64,000 nt of DNA from Idiomarina sp. Lineage in GTDB: Bacteria > Pseudomonadota > Gammaproteobacteria > Enterobacterales > Alteromonadaceae. A program made the position numbers and the translations under genes. The first letter of the stretch is position 1. Every line of letters starts with the position of its first letter. The notes below the pieces were generated by a model, which made no database searches, was not told the DNA's origin, and was given only the letters and a program-made list of their open reading frames with translations. The DNA is taken from assembly GCA_020832105.1 (NCBI GenBank), contig JAFIFH010000002.1, forward strand, positions 1 to 64,000, read 5' to 3'. This document shows, piece by piece, positions 13,886 through 23,055 of the stretch.

Positions 13886-13916
13886 CTAAAAAACCCGGCC
13901 CAGCGCCGGGTTTTTT
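13886..13916 (+). terminator. Intrinsic terminator of the atp operon
   Basis: GC-rich stem CCCGGC (13894-13899) pairing with GCCGGG (13905-13910), extended by AAA/TTT, followed by TTTTTT. It lies 28 bp after the atpC stop. Confidence 0.93.
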
Positions 13917-14204
13917 GTGCGCGCAGATATGCTGCGAATGTATGTCGATAACATCGTAGATCAGGCTTCGTCCGCGTCACGCAGTGATGACGCCGCGCCA
14001 TGCTTGCAGTTACCTCGTAGGTCTGCCCCCCTATCACCGCATATAGATTCCGTGGGTTATTCTGCGCATGAGAAGTCCATTTATCCAAAAGTAATATTTA
14101 TGTTAAATTAGTAATCTTAGGATCACATCACATGCATGCCTTGTATTTGATAGCAGCCGGCGAACTCTGTGACAAGACCGTTGGAACACGAACAAGGAAA
14201 GGCT
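13917..14204. other. Intergenic region after the atp terminator
   Basis: About 290 bp before the next supported gene. No conserved ORF, RNA or clear repeat was recognised. An open frame at 13917-14111 has no ribosome-binding site and no resemblance to any family I know. The promoter of the 216-aa gene should lie in its right half. Confidence 0.4.
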
Positions 14205-14855
14205 ATGAAAAAATTTATCGGGGCTATGATTCTAGGCGTTGTGGTTGTTATCTATATGGTTGTCGAGATGAATCGAGAGCATCAGCTTGAGCAACTGCCG
14301 TCACCAAATGCTCGTGCTGTTGATGACACTCAATGGAGCGAACCGCAACAGGCAGAAATGCGCCCCAGCAACGACGCGGCAGAGGACAATATTCAGTCTG
14401 TTACCCATGACAATGCGCATTTTGCCGATGACGTTGAGGTACACAGCAGCGGCACAGACAACGGCTACATGCAGCCACAGTATAATAGTCTTGCCGACGT
14501 GGAAGCGGCACGAGATCGAAGTAATACCGGGCGTAATACCGTAGACATTGATTTAGTGCCTTACCAGCTTCAATATGAAGCGGTTGATTACCAGTGGTTT
14601 CGAGAAATGGAGCAAGCGTTATATAGTATTTCTTATGAGGTACTCGAACCCATTGGCGCACGCATGGTTAATCTAGAATGCGCCACCAGCGTGTGTGTCG
14701 CTGAGTTTGACATACCCCCTCATGCCGACTTTGAGAGCGCCGCTTTTAACCGGGCTGCTGAGGACATGGATATCTTTGATCGGGAAAACCTCTCGATGGT
14801 GTTCCTAAGTTCAGAAGGTGTGGTTGAGCGGATTATTTTCCAGCGCAAAGAGTGA
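14205..14855 (+). CDS. Membrane-anchored protein of unknown function
   Basis: A 216-residue protein that I do not recognise. An N-terminal membrane anchor (FIGAMILGVVVVIYMVV, residues 4-20) is followed by an acidic, low-complexity, Asp/Asn/Gln-rich linker to about residue 110. A more ordered C-terminal domain holds two cysteines spaced by five residues (CATSVC near 165-170) in a strand-like context, a pattern seen in small periplasmic domains with a disulfide. I chose the ATG at 14205 because AAGGAAAGG lies just upstream; a GTG at 14169 has none. The bulk is probably periplasmic. It lies between the atp operon and glmU, but nothing ties it functionally to either. Confidence 0.7.
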   Translation: MKKFIGAMILGVVVVIYMVVEMNREHQLEQLPSPNARAVDDTQWSEPQQAEMRPSNDAAEDNIQSVTHDNAHFADDVEVHSSGTDNGYMQPQYNSLADVEAARDRSNTGRNTVDIDLVPYQLQYEAVDYQWFREMEQALYSISYEVLEPIGARMVNLECATSVCVAEFDIPPHADFESAAFNRAAEDMDIFDRENLSMVFLSSEGVVERIIFQRKE

Positions 14856-14911
14856 TAAACTAGGCATCAGCTTTCTATTTTTATCAGTCAATACGCTACA
14901 GGACATTGCCA

Positions 14912-16279
14912 ATGACATCTTCTTCGCTTAATGCGGTTATTCTGGCTGCCGGGAAAGGCACCAGAATGCGCTCTGCCTTGCCCAAAGTACTTCACCCGGT
15001 TGCTCAAAAGCCAATGGTTGCTCACGTGATCGAGACCGCCCAAGCTTTGGGTGCGGACGCTATCCAGCTTGTCTTTGGTCATGGCGCTGAACAGTTACAG
15101 TCTCGTTTGTCCGACTATGCAGTGAACTGGGTTGAACAGAAAGAGCAATTGGGCACTGGGCACGCAGTACAGCAAGTCATCCCACACATCGGTGATGATG
15201 ACACTGTACTCATTCTGTATGGCGATGTGCCGCTGATCCAACAGGATAGCCTGGAACAATTACTGAGTGCTAAAGGCGATGAAGATCTGGCCTTACTGAC
15301 TATGACGTTGACCGACCCGACCGGTTACGGGCGGATTATCCGTGACAGCAACGGCGTGATTACCGGCATCATTGAACATAAAGACGCCACCGACGCCCAG
15401 CGTTTAGTCACCGAGGTCAACACCGGTATTATGGCTGCCAATGGCAGTGCGATGAAGCGCTGGTTAAGCGCCCTCAGTAACGACAATGTTCAGGGCGAGT
15501 ATTATCTCACCGACGTGGTGGCAATGGCGGCGAATGAAGGGGTGAACATCGCCAGTAGCCAGCCGCACAGTGTCAGCGACGTTGAGGGTGCCAATAACCG
15601 GGTGCAATTAGCAGCTTTAGAGCGCGCTTATCAGAAACGTCAGGCCGAACAGTTGATGTTAGCCGGCGCGACCCTGCTTGATCCTGCGCGAATTGACGTG
15701 CGCGGCAAGGTCGAGATTGAAAATGACGTGGTCGTCGACGTGAATGTGGTGTTTGAAGGTTATGTTTATCTCGCAGAAGGCGCCGTCATTGAAGCCAACT
15801 GCGTGCTGCGCGATTGTCGGATTGGCAAGAACGCCCGGGTAAAAGCGAATAGCGTGATTGAGGGGGCTGTGTTAGGTGAAAATGCCCAGGCAGGACCCTT
15901 TGCGCGCCTGCGACCTGGCGCTGAGCTTGCTAAAGACGCGGCAGTAGGTAATTTCGTAGAAATGAAAAAGACCTACCTTGGTGAAGGCGCTAAAGCTGGC
16001 CATCTAAGCTACCTCGGCGATGCCATTATCGGTGCAGGTGCCAATGTTGGTGCCGGCACCATCACTTGCAATTATGATGGTGTGAATAAGTTTAAAACCG
16101 AAATTGGTGAGCATGCATTTATCGGCTCCAATAGCTCCTTAGTTGCACCAGTACGCATTGGTGACCGGGCGACAACCGGAGCAGGCTCGGTGGTCACTCA
16201 GGACATTGGTGACGACGAATTAGGCGTAGGGCGTGCGCGCCAGCGTAATATCAGCGGCTGGAAACGACCGCAAAAATAG
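14912..16279 (+). CDS. glmU: GlmU, GlcN-1-P acetyltransferase / GlcNAc-1-P uridylyltransferase
   Basis: A 455-residue bifunctional enzyme (E. coli 456). The N-terminal pyrophosphorylase domain has the nucleotide loop LAAGKGTRM near residues 11-19, and EVNTGIMAA and GEYYLTDV are conserved further on. The C-terminal half is a left-handed beta-helix of hexapeptide repeats with VGNFVEMKK and the acetyl-CoA region [14 protein letters not shown]. It makes UDP-GlcNAc for peptidoglycan and LPS. The ATG at 14912 is preferred over a TTG two codons upstream because AGGA sits about 9 nt before it. It forms a unit with glmS, which supplies the precursor pathway. Confidence 0.98.
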   Translation: MTSSSLNAVILAAGKGTRMRSALPKVLHPVAQKPMVAHVIETAQALGADAIQLVFGHGAEQLQSRLSDYAVNWVEQKEQLGTGHAVQQVIPHIGDDDTVLILYGDVPLIQQDSLEQLLSAKGDEDLALLTMTLTDPTGYGRIIRDSNGVITGIIEHKDATDAQRLVTEVNTGIMAANGSAMKRWLSALSNDNVQGEYYLTDVVAMAANEGVNIASSQPHSVSDVEGANNRVQLAALERAYQKRQAEQLMLAGATLLDPARIDVRGKVEIENDVVVDVNVVFEGYVYLAEGAVIEANCVLRDCRIGKNARVKANSVIEGAVLGENAQAGPFARLRPGAELAKDAAVGNFVEMKKTYLGEGAKAGHLSYLGDAIIGAGANVGAGTITCNYDGVNKFKTEIGEHAFIGSNSSLVAPVRIGDRATTGAGSVVTQDIGDDELGVGRARQRNISGWKRPQK

Positions 16280-16342
16280 TAGTCAATTTATCGCTTGGGC
16301 AGTGACGCCCGGGCCACTCAGATTCTTAAGAAGGATGTCAGT

Positions 16343-18172
16343 ATGTGTGGGATTGTTGGTGCAACGGCGGAACGCCGCGTCGCAGAGATTTTATTAGAAG
16401 GCCTTCGTCGTTTGGAATACCGCGGATATGATTCTGCGGGCATGGCGTTGTTAAATGATCGGGGTTTAACTAAAGTTCGCCGGGTTGGTAAAGTTAAAGA
16501 ACTGGCTGACGCCATTGAGCGCGACGGCCTGAATGGCCATGTGGGTATTGCCCACACCCGCTGGGCTACCCATGGCGGTGTCACCGAAGCCAACGCCCAC
16601 CCACACGTTTCTAATGACGAACTCGCCGTTGTACACAATGGCATTATCGAGAATCACGAGCATTTACGCGAAAAACTGCAGGGGCTTGGTTACCAGTTTG
16701 AATCACAAACTGACACTGAAGTGATTGCGCACTTAATTCATCATGAACTGAAAACGTCAGATAGCCTGTTAGCTGCAGTACAAAAGGCAGTGCCTCAGCT
16801 CGAAGGTGCTTACGGTACAGTGATCATGGACCAGCGTGAGCCGGGTCAATTAGTCGTAGCGCGCTCAGGCAGCCCGCTAGTGATTGGTTTAGGAATTGGC
16901 GAAAACTTTGTCGCCTCCGACCAATTGGCTTTGTTACCGGTCACTCGTGAATTTATCTATCTTGAAGAGGGTGATGTTGCTGCAGTATCACGGGAGAGCG
17001 TAAATATTTTTGATAGCGAAGGCAATGCCGTCCAGCGCGAGCAAATCACCTCTGATCTGCAGTACGACGCCGGCGGTAAAGGTGAATACCGTCACTTTAT
17101 GCTGAAAGAAATTCATGAGCAGCCGTTTGCTGTGCGCAATACCTTAGAAGGCCGCGTACTAGATGGCAAGATTGCAGTAGATGCCTTTGGCGAGAACGCG
17201 GATGAGATCTTCAAACAGATTCAACACGTGCAAATTATTGCCTGCGGTACTAGCTATCACGCGGGCATGGTTGCACGCTACTGGCTTGAAGAACATGCCG
17301 GTGTGTCGTGTAACGTCGAAATCGCATCGGAGTTTCGTTACCGCAAATCCCATGTATTCCCTAATAGCCTGTTAGTGACCATTTCTCAGTCGGGTGAAAC
17401 CGCCGACACCCTGGCGGCCCTGCGCCTGGCAAAAGAGATTGGCTACAAAGCCAGCTTGACCGTATGTAACGTCGGCTCGTCCTCCATGGTGCGTGAATCC
17501 GACTTGGCCTTCCTGACCCGTGCAGGTGCAGAGATTGGCGTGGCATCCACTAAGGCGTTCACCACACAGCTAGCTGGCCTACTGATGTTAACGGCGGCTA
17601 TCGGGCGCTACCATGGCATGCCTGCTGACACTGAAGCGCGTATCGCTAAAGCCTTGTCGGCATTGCCGACCAAGCTGGAAGAGTGTCTGACGATTACCCA
17701 TGATATTGAAAAGCTGGCGCCTGAGTTTGCCGACAAAGAACACAGCTTGTTCCTGGGCCGTGGCGACCAGTACCCAATTGCTATGGAAGGTGCGCTGAAA
17801 CTTAAAGAGATCAGTTACATTCACGCTGAAGCCTATGCCTCTGGCGAGCTTAAACACGGGCCGCTAGCCTTGATCGACGCTGATATGCCAGTGATTGTGG
17901 TGGCACCAAACAATGAGCTGTTAGAGAAGCTGAAATCGAACGTCGAAGAAGTGCGCGCGCGTGGTGGTATCATGTACGTGTTTGCTGACCGTGACGCCCG
18001 TTTTAAAGGCGACGACAGCATGCGCGTAATCAACCTCGCTCACGTCGACGAGTTGATTGCCCCGATCATCTATACCTTGCCGCTACAGCTATTAAGCTAC
18101 TACGTGGCGATTATCAAAGGTACTGATGTTGACCAACCGCGTAACCTGGCAAAATCCGTCACCGTCGAATAA
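16343..18172 (+). CDS. glmS: GlmS, glutamine:fructose-6-phosphate aminotransferase
   Basis: A 609-residue enzyme, the same length as in E. coli. The start must be the ATG at 16343, because the mature protein begins with the catalytic cysteine (CGIVGA), and AAGAAGGA lies about 7 nt upstream; longer frames reaching 16295 are not compatible with the N-terminal nucleophile mechanism. The glutaminase domain occupies about residues 1-240 (TRWATHG and HNGIIEN conserved). Two SIS sugar-isomerase domains follow ([17 protein letters not shown], the C-terminal [13 protein letters not shown]). It commits fructose-6-phosphate to amino-sugar synthesis. It lies 60 bp after glmU. Confidence 0.98.
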   Translation: MCGIVGATAERRVAEILLEGLRRLEYRGYDSAGMALLNDRGLTKVRRVGKVKELADAIERDGLNGHVGIAHTRWATHGGVTEANAHPHVSNDELAVVHNGIIENHEHLREKLQGLGYQFESQTDTEVIAHLIHHELKTSDSLLAAVQKAVPQLEGAYGTVIMDQREPGQLVVARSGSPLVIGLGIGENFVASDQLALLPVTREFIYLEEGDVAAVSRESVNIFDSEGNAVQREQITSDLQYDAGGKGEYRHFMLKEIHEQPFAVRNTLEGRVLDGKIAVDAFGENADEIFKQIQHVQIIACGTSYHAGMVARYWLEEHAGVSCNVEIASEFRYRKSHVFPNSLLVTISQSGETADTLAALRLAKEIGYKASLTVCNVGSSSMVRESDLAFLTRAGAEIGVASTKAFTTQLAGLLMLTAAIGRYHGMPADTEARIAKALSALPTKLEECLTITHDIEKLAPEFADKEHSLFLGRGDQYPIAMEGALKLKEISYIHAEAYASGELKHGPLALIDADMPVIVVAPNNELLEKLKSNVEEVRARGGIMYVFADRDARFKGDDSMRVINLAHVDELIAPIIYTLPLQLLSYYVAIIKGTDVDQPRNLAKSVTVE

Positions 18173-18180
18173 AACCAGCA

Positions 18181-18208
18181 TCCGCCCACAATAGCTGTTG
18201 TGGGCGGA
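18181..18208. repeat. Perfect 11-bp inverted repeat after glmS
   Basis: TCCGCCCACAA (18181-18191) and TTGTGGGCGGA (18198-18208) form a perfect 11-bp stem with a 6-nt loop directly after glmS. No T-run follows, so it is either a Rho-type or mRNA-end stabilising hairpin, or one arm of a REP-like cluster with the next element. Confidence 0.7.
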
Positions 18209-18210
18209 CT

Positions 18211-18231
18211 GTAGGGCAGGCTCCGCCTGCC
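18211..18231. repeat. REP-like palindromic element
   Basis: Begins GTAGGGCAGG and closes CGCCTGCC, forming the hairpin GGCAGG-CTCCG-CCTGCC (stem 18215-18220 with 18226-18231). Its GTAGG.CAGGCT..GCCTG pattern is shared with the two arms of the inverted pair at 63142-63200, so it is probably a member of a dispersed family in this genome. Confidence 0.55.
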
Positions 18232-18248
18232 GTTATGCACTGGTTAAC

Positions 18249-18599
18249 CTATGAGCCAAGTATAAACAAAGAGGTCGCAAGGGCGAACAAAAGTGGCAAC
18301 CCCACTATTACTAGCAAAGCGACGAGGTTGCTCCAGAATACTGAGCGCCAAGGCCCAGCGTTAAAGCCGTAGGCGGTTCTGCGTTTTTCTGGCAGTAAAA
18401 ATAACGTGCTGGTAGCACCTACGAGCAGGTAGAGCAATGCAATGGGTGCGACGATAACAATATAGGCCATTCCCACCACGCTGTTTGCCTGACTATCAGT
18501 TTCCTGCACAGGGAAGTTGAGACTGACAAAGGTCACCGCAAGCACAGCTCCTATCGCAAATAGTAAGCCGACAACTTGGAATACTCTTGCTACCCACAT
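18249..18599 (-). CDS. Small integral membrane protein of unknown function
   Basis: A 116-residue protein with three or four hydrophobic helices: residues 5-27, 43-72 (possibly two) and 90-112. A short basic loop (PEKRRTAYGFNAG) lies between the later helices. No recognised family motif. It is transcribed toward glmS and is separated from the PadR unit by a divergent intergenic region. Function unknown; I cannot exclude a distant relation to small DUF membrane families. Confidence 0.65.
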   Translation of the reverse strand: MWVARVFQVVGLLFAIGAVLAVTFVSLNFPVQETDSQANSVVGMAYIVIVAPIALLYLLVGATSTLFLLPEKRRTAYGFNAGPWRSVFWSNLVALLVIVGLPLLFALATSLFILGS

Positions 18600-18752
18600 A
18601 ACTAACCTCTTTTATGTTTCCCTCAATGAAAACCAATGTGTCATAGATGATGCGAGATAAAAAGATTCCCCTCAGACTGGTATTTCCTCATTAACAACTT
18701 GTTACACCTCTCGCATTTGTGTTCAAAAATCAAACTATAATTTGCCTTTTTA

Positions 18753-18789
18753 CTGTGTGGTGCATAGTATTATGCTATGTGACGCACAG
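18753..18789. promoter_or_regulatory. Imperfect palindrome upstream of the PadR-type gene, candidate operator
   Basis: CTGTGTGGTGCATAG (18753-18767) is an imperfect inverted match to CTATGTGACGCACAG (18775-18789), centred 38 bp before the start codon. The inner CATAG-N7-CTATG is exact. PadR regulators usually bind such dyads and repress their own operons. Assignment is inference. Confidence 0.45.
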
Positions 18790-18808
18790 TATAAAAGGAA
18801 TGCCATCG

Positions 18809-19150
18809 ATGGCACAGCCACAAAAAGACAAGATGAGCCTGGAGTTACGCCGTGGTGTGTTGGTGTTGGCGGTGCTGGCGTCACTTGAAGCGCCTCATTA
18901 TGGCTATTCACTGCGCCAGCAATTGCAAAGTGCAGGTATTGAGATAGACGAAGGCACGCTGTACCCATTGATTCGGCGCCTGGCGGATCAGGGGTTGTTG
19001 GAAAGCGAGTGGAAACAGGCAAACGGGCGTGAGCGGCGCTATTACCAGTTGTCTGTAACCGGCCGCACCACCTTAGCGCAGTTAACTGCAGAGTGGGAAC
19101 AACTGAACAACGCAGTCAGCCCACTGCTGAGCAAGAGAGGGAACACATAA
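18809..19150 (+). CDS. PadR-family transcriptional regulator
   Basis: A 113-residue winged-helix protein. Family features in order are LELRRGVLVLAVLASLE, HYGYSLRQQL and the recognition region EGTLYPLIRRLADQGLLESEW with GRERRYYQLSVTG, which is the diagnostic PadR block. The ATG at 18809 is chosen, about 9 nt after AAAAGGA; the ATG at 18800 is too close. It overlaps the next gene through TAATG. PadR proteins paired with HAAS-domain membrane proteins form small envelope-signal or detergent-response modules. An imperfect palindrome just upstream is a possible autorepression site. Confidence 0.9.
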   Translation: MAQPQKDKMSLELRRGVLVLAVLASLEAPHYGYSLRQQLQSAGIEIDEGTLYPLIRRLADQGLLESEWKQANGRERRYYQLSVTGRTTLAQLTAEWEQLNNAVSPLLSKRGNT

Positions 19151-20100
19151 TGGAACTGGTCAAACGATACATCGCGGCGGTGCAACGTCAATTACCCGCT
19201 GCTGAACGTGAAGAGATAGGCCGTGAGCTTGAAGCCAATATCATGGATACCCTTGACGCTATCGCGGAGCACAGGCCTTTAACCAAAGAAGACACCGTGC
19301 AGATCTTGCAGCAAATGGGCCACCCACGTGCGGTGGCAGCACAATTTGTTGCGCCTAAGCCGCTGGTAACTGCGGAGTTTCTGCCATTGTACAAATACAC
19401 CTTGTTTATGGTGATAGGAATTTTGTTTGTGATTCAGGTGGTTAGCACCACGGTGAACTGGCTACACACAGGGTTTGGTCTGTTGCTTTTTTTAAAGGGG
19501 ATTTTAAGTGGGTTGATTGAGGACGGGGCGTTTGCGTTTACTGTGATCACCCTTGGGTTTATCGTAATCAGCCGCGCTAAGGAGCAAAACTGCCGAAGCG
19601 CCAGTGACTGGCAGCCCGAGAACTTACCACCAGCGGGCCCACATTGGCGCCATATTTCGCTGCAAGACATTTTCACTGACCTGGCGACTTACACCTTTCT
19701 GCTGATAATTATTTGGTACCCACTCGCCTTCAATGAACCCCAGGCGGTATTTTTCAGTGACTCGGCACTGCACTTTTTAAGCTGGTTTTCACCAGTGATT
19801 GTGGCGGGTATTGCGCTCAGCGTCTGGCAGCTTCGCGCCCGCTGGTGGACCCAGCCTATGCAAATCAGCAATATCGCCGTAAATATTGCGCTGGTGATGG
19901 CTATTTTGTATCTCGCGATGTCGGGTCCATTGTTGCAAGTGGGCGCTGATTTAACCTCAGGGTTGACCCCTCTGGGTATCGAGCGGGTCACCACAACGGC
20001 GTTACTCATTCTGGCGTGTTTCCCTGCCTATGAGGTTCTACGTGACAGTCGCCGTTTGCTGCTGTCTCGGGCAACAGCAATTGTACCCAAGACACTGTGA
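19150..20100 (+). CDS. HAAS-domain membrane protein, PadR partner
   Basis: A 316-residue protein. The N-terminal 70 residues are a small helical domain (RQLPAAEREEIGRELEANI, then VQILQQMGHPRAVAAQF) typical of the HAAS/DUF1700-like signalling domain found with PadR regulators. It is followed by six or so membrane helices from about residue 82. The ATG at 19150 overlaps the padR stop, implying translational coupling; the frame can be read from 19093, but that extension lies within padR. The pair probably senses an envelope or membrane condition, but no ligand is evident. Confidence 0.8.
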   Translation: MELVKRYIAAVQRQLPAAEREEIGRELEANIMDTLDAIAEHRPLTKEDTVQILQQMGHPRAVAAQFVAPKPLVTAEFLPLYKYTLFMVIGILFVIQVVSTTVNWLHTGFGLLLFLKGILSGLIEDGAFAFTVITLGFIVISRAKEQNCRSASDWQPENLPPAGPHWRHISLQDIFTDLATYTFLLIIIWYPLAFNEPQAVFFSDSALHFLSWFSPVIVAGIALSVWQLRARWWTQPMQISNIAVNIALVMAILYLAMSGPLLQVGADLTSGLTPLGIERVTTTALLILACFPAYEVLRDSRRLLLSRATAIVPKTL

Positions 20101-20117
20101 GCCACCGAATATACAGG

Positions 20118-20693
20118 TTACCTCCAAAGGTTCAGGCGGTTACCACTATGCAGCACGTGGTGGAGGCGGTCCCGGGTTTTCCTCTGGTTGGGAGTTTTAT
20201 CATTTAGCCAATGAATAAAAACGCCAATGAACAGGCTGCTGAGTGCTATTTCCTGACCAATCCGTTGGACATGGGTGGCTTTAAGTTCAGCGGCTTCACG
20301 AAACCATTGGACCGTGCGGCTAATGCGCAGCAGCCCCGCTGTTTGCAGATGAATATGGCCAGGTTCTAATTTGTACAGCAACATGTCACCGGTGAGCTTA
20401 TGATGAGGTGCCAGTGCATCCAGCCACTTTTGCATGGCGATGCGCAGGCGTTGTTCATTGCTCATTTTGTTGTTGCTGCCGGCGTGCGGAAAGCGCGCCA
20501 GCATCATGGAGTCGGCACGGTCCAGCCAAGCATCGACCAGGTCATCCTTTTGCGGGAACTCCCGGTGGATGTCGGCCAAGGATGTATCCAGTTGCCGCGC
20601 CACCTGGTTGAGGGTAAGTTTCTCCCAACCGGTGACGTCGCCCAGCTGCAGCGCAGCATTCAAAATGTCGTCACGTGACAGGGTATTCGTCAT
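20118..20693 (-). CDS. TetR/AcrR-like transcriptional regulator
   Basis: A 191-residue, mostly helical protein. The N-terminal 50 residues (SRDDILNAALQLGDVTGWEKLTLNQVARQL ... LADIHREFPQKDDLVDAWL) follow the TetR helix-turn-helix layout, including the phenylalanine-proline-x-K-D-D-L turn after the recognition helix. The C-terminal ligand-binding part is divergent. The ATG at 20691-20693 is chosen; longer frames overlap the upstream hydrolase. It starts 13 bp after the hydrolase stop, so the two are co-transcribed and the regulator may control the hydrolase or other targets. Confidence 0.75.
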   Translation of the reverse strand: MTNTLSRDDILNAALQLGDVTGWEKLTLNQVARQLDTSLADIHREFPQKDDLVDAWLDRADSMMLARFPHAGSNNKMSNEQRLRIAMQKWLDALAPHHKLTGDMLLYKLEPGHIHLQTAGLLRISRTVQWFREAAELKATHVQRIGQEIALSSLFIGVFIHWLNDKTPNQRKTRDRLHHVLHSGNRLNLWR

Positions 20694-20706
20694 GAGCGCC
20701 CCCAAC

Positions 20707-21531
20707 TCAGCGTTGCAAGAAATCCAGCAGCGCTTGATTGAACGCATCTGCATGGGTGTAATTGAGGCCATGGGGGCCGCCTTCAATCATCGCAATCTTG
20801 CTGTGCTTTAACATTTTGTGCGCGCGCTGACCGCTAATCTCCGCAGGTACAATCGCGTCTGCGTCGCCGTGTATCACCAGTACCGGAATATCAATGGTGC
20901 CAAGGTCGTTACGGAAATTCGTGTAACTAAAGGCCTTAATACATTCCAGTGTGGCTTTGGGTGATGCAAAAGCAGCGATATCACGGTGATACAAGCGCGC
21001 CGGTTCGCTAATCAGCGCCTTATTGGTGCCATTGGAAAAGAAGTTGTGGGTAAAGTCTTCGAGAAAGGCCAGGCGATCTTTCTGTACGCCTGCAACAAAC
21101 TCGTCGACGGTGGCGTCGTCCAGGCCACCTTCTGGATTATCATCGGTTTTGTACAAATAGGGTGTCACCGCAGCGGCAAGCACCGCTTTGCTGACTCGTT
21201 TGTCGCCGTAGGTTGATAAATAACGGGCGACCTCACCACCGCCCATGGAAAAGCCCACCAGCACCGCATTGGATAGGTCCAGATGCTCCATTAACACGTT
21301 TAAATCGGCCGCGAGGGTGTCGTAATTGTAACCATTGGCAGCCTGCGACGACTGCCCGAAGCCGCGGCGGTCATAGGTGATGGCCTGAAACCCTGCTTCC
21401 ACTAATGCCGATACCTGCTTTTCCCAAGCGCGGCCGCTTAATGGCCAGCCATGAATCAGAACAACGGGCTGCCCACTGCCATGGAGCTCATAGTAGAGCT
21501 CAACATTTTCAGCGACGGAAACTGTTGCCAT
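20707..21531 (-). CDS. Alpha/beta hydrolase, non-haem chloroperoxidase/esterase type
   Basis: A 274-residue alpha/beta hydrolase. The nucleophile elbow GFSMGG places Ser95 at its centre, the acid is in HGDADAIVP (Asp223 or Asp225) and the histidine is His254 in GGPHGLN. The oxyanion strand VVLIHGWPLSG and the DRRGFGQS segment are typical of the chloroperoxidase/arylesterase group. These enzymes hydrolyse esters and can show perhydrolase activity; the natural substrate is unknown. No signal peptide, so cytoplasmic. GGAGGATT lies just before the ATG. The TetR-like gene follows. Confidence 0.9.
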   Translation of the reverse strand: MATVSVAENVELYYELHGSGQPVVLIHGWPLSGRAWEKQVSALVEAGFQAITYDRRGFGQSSQAANGYNYDTLAADLNVLMEHLDLSNAVLVGFSMGGGEVARYLSTYGDKRVSKAVLAAAVTPYLYKTDDNPEGGLDDATVDEFVAGVQKDRLAFLEDFTHNFFSNGTNKALISEPARLYHRDIAAFASPKATLECIKAFSYTNFRNDLGTIDIPVLVIHGDADAIVPAEISGQRAHKMLKHSKIAMIEGGPHGLNYTHADAFNQALLDFLQR

Positions 21532-21684
21532 GGTTAATCCTCCGGTAGGTAACTATATTGGTTAACCATAGTCGTTGCGGGTCTAACCTAGCAAACCTGC
21601 TTACCAAAAATTTAGTGTTACAGCTGCCGTTAGTGGCCTTACCGGCGCATTGCGCGCAGCACGCTCTTAGATTCAATCCCTACA

Positions 21685-23043
21685 TTACGTGGTGGGAACG
21701 CCCAGTACGGTGACTGCAATGTAGAAATACAGCAGCACCCCCACGGCATCTGCGATAGAAGTGATCAGCGGAGCACTTGCGGTAGCGGGATCCAACTTTA
21801 GGCGTGACAATAAGAAAGGTAAACTCATCCCGATCATACTGCCAGCAAGAACTACCGCGACCATTGAAATAGATACAACCAACGCTATGTCCGCACCACC
21901 GCGGTAAAGACCAAGCCCATATACGGCGACAGACATGGCTACACCTAATAGTAGAGCAACCCAGAACTCACGGCCTAAGGTTTTGAACCAGTCACGTAAT
22001 TGCAGATCCCCGGTGGCCAACGCGCGAACCATGAGCGTTGACGCCTGGGCACCAGCGTTACCGCCACTATCCACTAGTAATGGCAGAAAGAACACTAATG
22101 CGACATAGGTGACGATGGTGTCCTCATAGCTTTCAATAATCGCACCGGAGAACATATTGGCGAATACCAGCACGAGCAACCATGGCGCACGCTTTGAGAA
22201 CATGGTCCAGGTACTGGCCTGTCTTAGTGAGACATCTTTCAGCGCTAAAGTACCGCCACCCTTGTGAAAGTCCTCTGTGCTCTCATCAACGTCAACGTCC
22301 ATCGCGTCGTCTACTGTGACTACACCAATCAGCTGGTCGCCACCATTGGTGACCGGTACCGCGAGTAGGTCATAGCGGCGAATCGCGTCAGGTGCTTCTT
22401 GTTGTGGTTCATTAGCATTAACTGACACTAGGTCAGTACGCATAACGTCCTTAATGAGGGAGTCGTCCTTGCCCATCATCAGCTCGCGTAGCGACAAAGT
22501 TCCAATCAGGCGTTGATCTTTATCAATAATATATAGCTGGTAGATTGTCTCCATCGTGGGGGCATTTTTACGCACATAGCGTAGGGCCTCAATGACGGTC
22601 ATGTTCTCCGGCACTGCAACATAGGACGATGTGGCAACCGCACCAACAGTACCGTCAGGGTATGCGGCCATTCGCAGAATGTCTTCCTGCTCTTGCTTTG
22701 CCAGCTTGGGTAAAATTTCCTTTTGCTCTTGCTCTGGCAGGCGTTGGTATACGTCAACGCGCTCGTCGCGGGCCATTGCCTTAAATAACCGCAACTGCTC
22801 CGGCTGATCGATAACTTTGAGCAGCGCGTCTTGATAGGCTGGGCTGAGATAGCTGAATAAGCTTGCGAAGTGTGGGCTTGGTAATCTTACCAGCAAGCTG
22901 GCAGTTTGCTCAGGGTCAAGCTCCTCAAGAACCTCAACCGTATCTGCGTCCTGATTGTTATTGACGATCAGTAACCAGTCGTTGGCGTCGTCCGTCGCCA
23001 GTTGCGCTTCAATAGTGGCTTTTAACTCTGGGTGGGTCAGCAT
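21685..23043 (-). CDS. mgtE: MgtE-type magnesium transporter (copy 1)
   Basis: A 452-residue protein. An N-terminal MgtE domain of helical repeats (about residues 10-130) is followed by two CBS domains (about 135-260, with PDGTVGAVATSSYVAVPENM at the start). A C-terminal five-helix channel domain from about 285 contains FLPLLVDSGGNAGAQASTL and the acidic ion-selectivity region DPATASAPLITSIADAVGV. In known members the CBS and N domains close the pore when cytoplasmic Mg2+ is high. It follows the outer-membrane-like gene by 12 bp, so they share a long leader. A second mgtE is at 55604-56959. Confidence 0.97.
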   Translation of the reverse strand: MLTHPELKATIEAQLATDDANDWLLIVNNNQDADTVEVLEELDPEQTASLLVRLPSPHFASLFSYLSPAYQDALLKVIDQPEQLRLFKAMARDERVDVYQRLPEQEQKEILPKLAKQEQEDILRMAAYPDGTVGAVATSSYVAVPENMTVIEALRYVRKNAPTMETIYQLYIIDKDQRLIGTLSLRELMMGKDDSLIKDVMRTDLVSVNANEPQQEAPDAIRRYDLLAVPVTNGGDQLIGVVTVDDAMDVDVDESTEDFHKGGGTLALKDVSLRQASTWTMFSKRAPWLLVLVFANMFSGAIIESYEDTIVTYVALVFFLPLLVDSGGNAGAQASTLMVRALATGDLQLRDWFKTLGREFWVALLLGVAMSVAVYGLGLYRGGADIALVVSISMVAVVLAGSMIGMSLPFLLSRLKLDPATASAPLITSIADAVGVLLYFYIAVTVLGVPTT

Positions 23044-23055
23044 TGTTGTGCTCCT

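Noticed and set aside
13917-14111. 64-aa open frame after the atp terminator
   Set aside because: No ribosome-binding site, composition unlike a protein, and it follows directly from a terminator.
18181-18231. Intrinsic terminator after glmS
   Set aside because: The hairpins are strong but no T-run follows, so they are listed as repeats rather than as a terminator.
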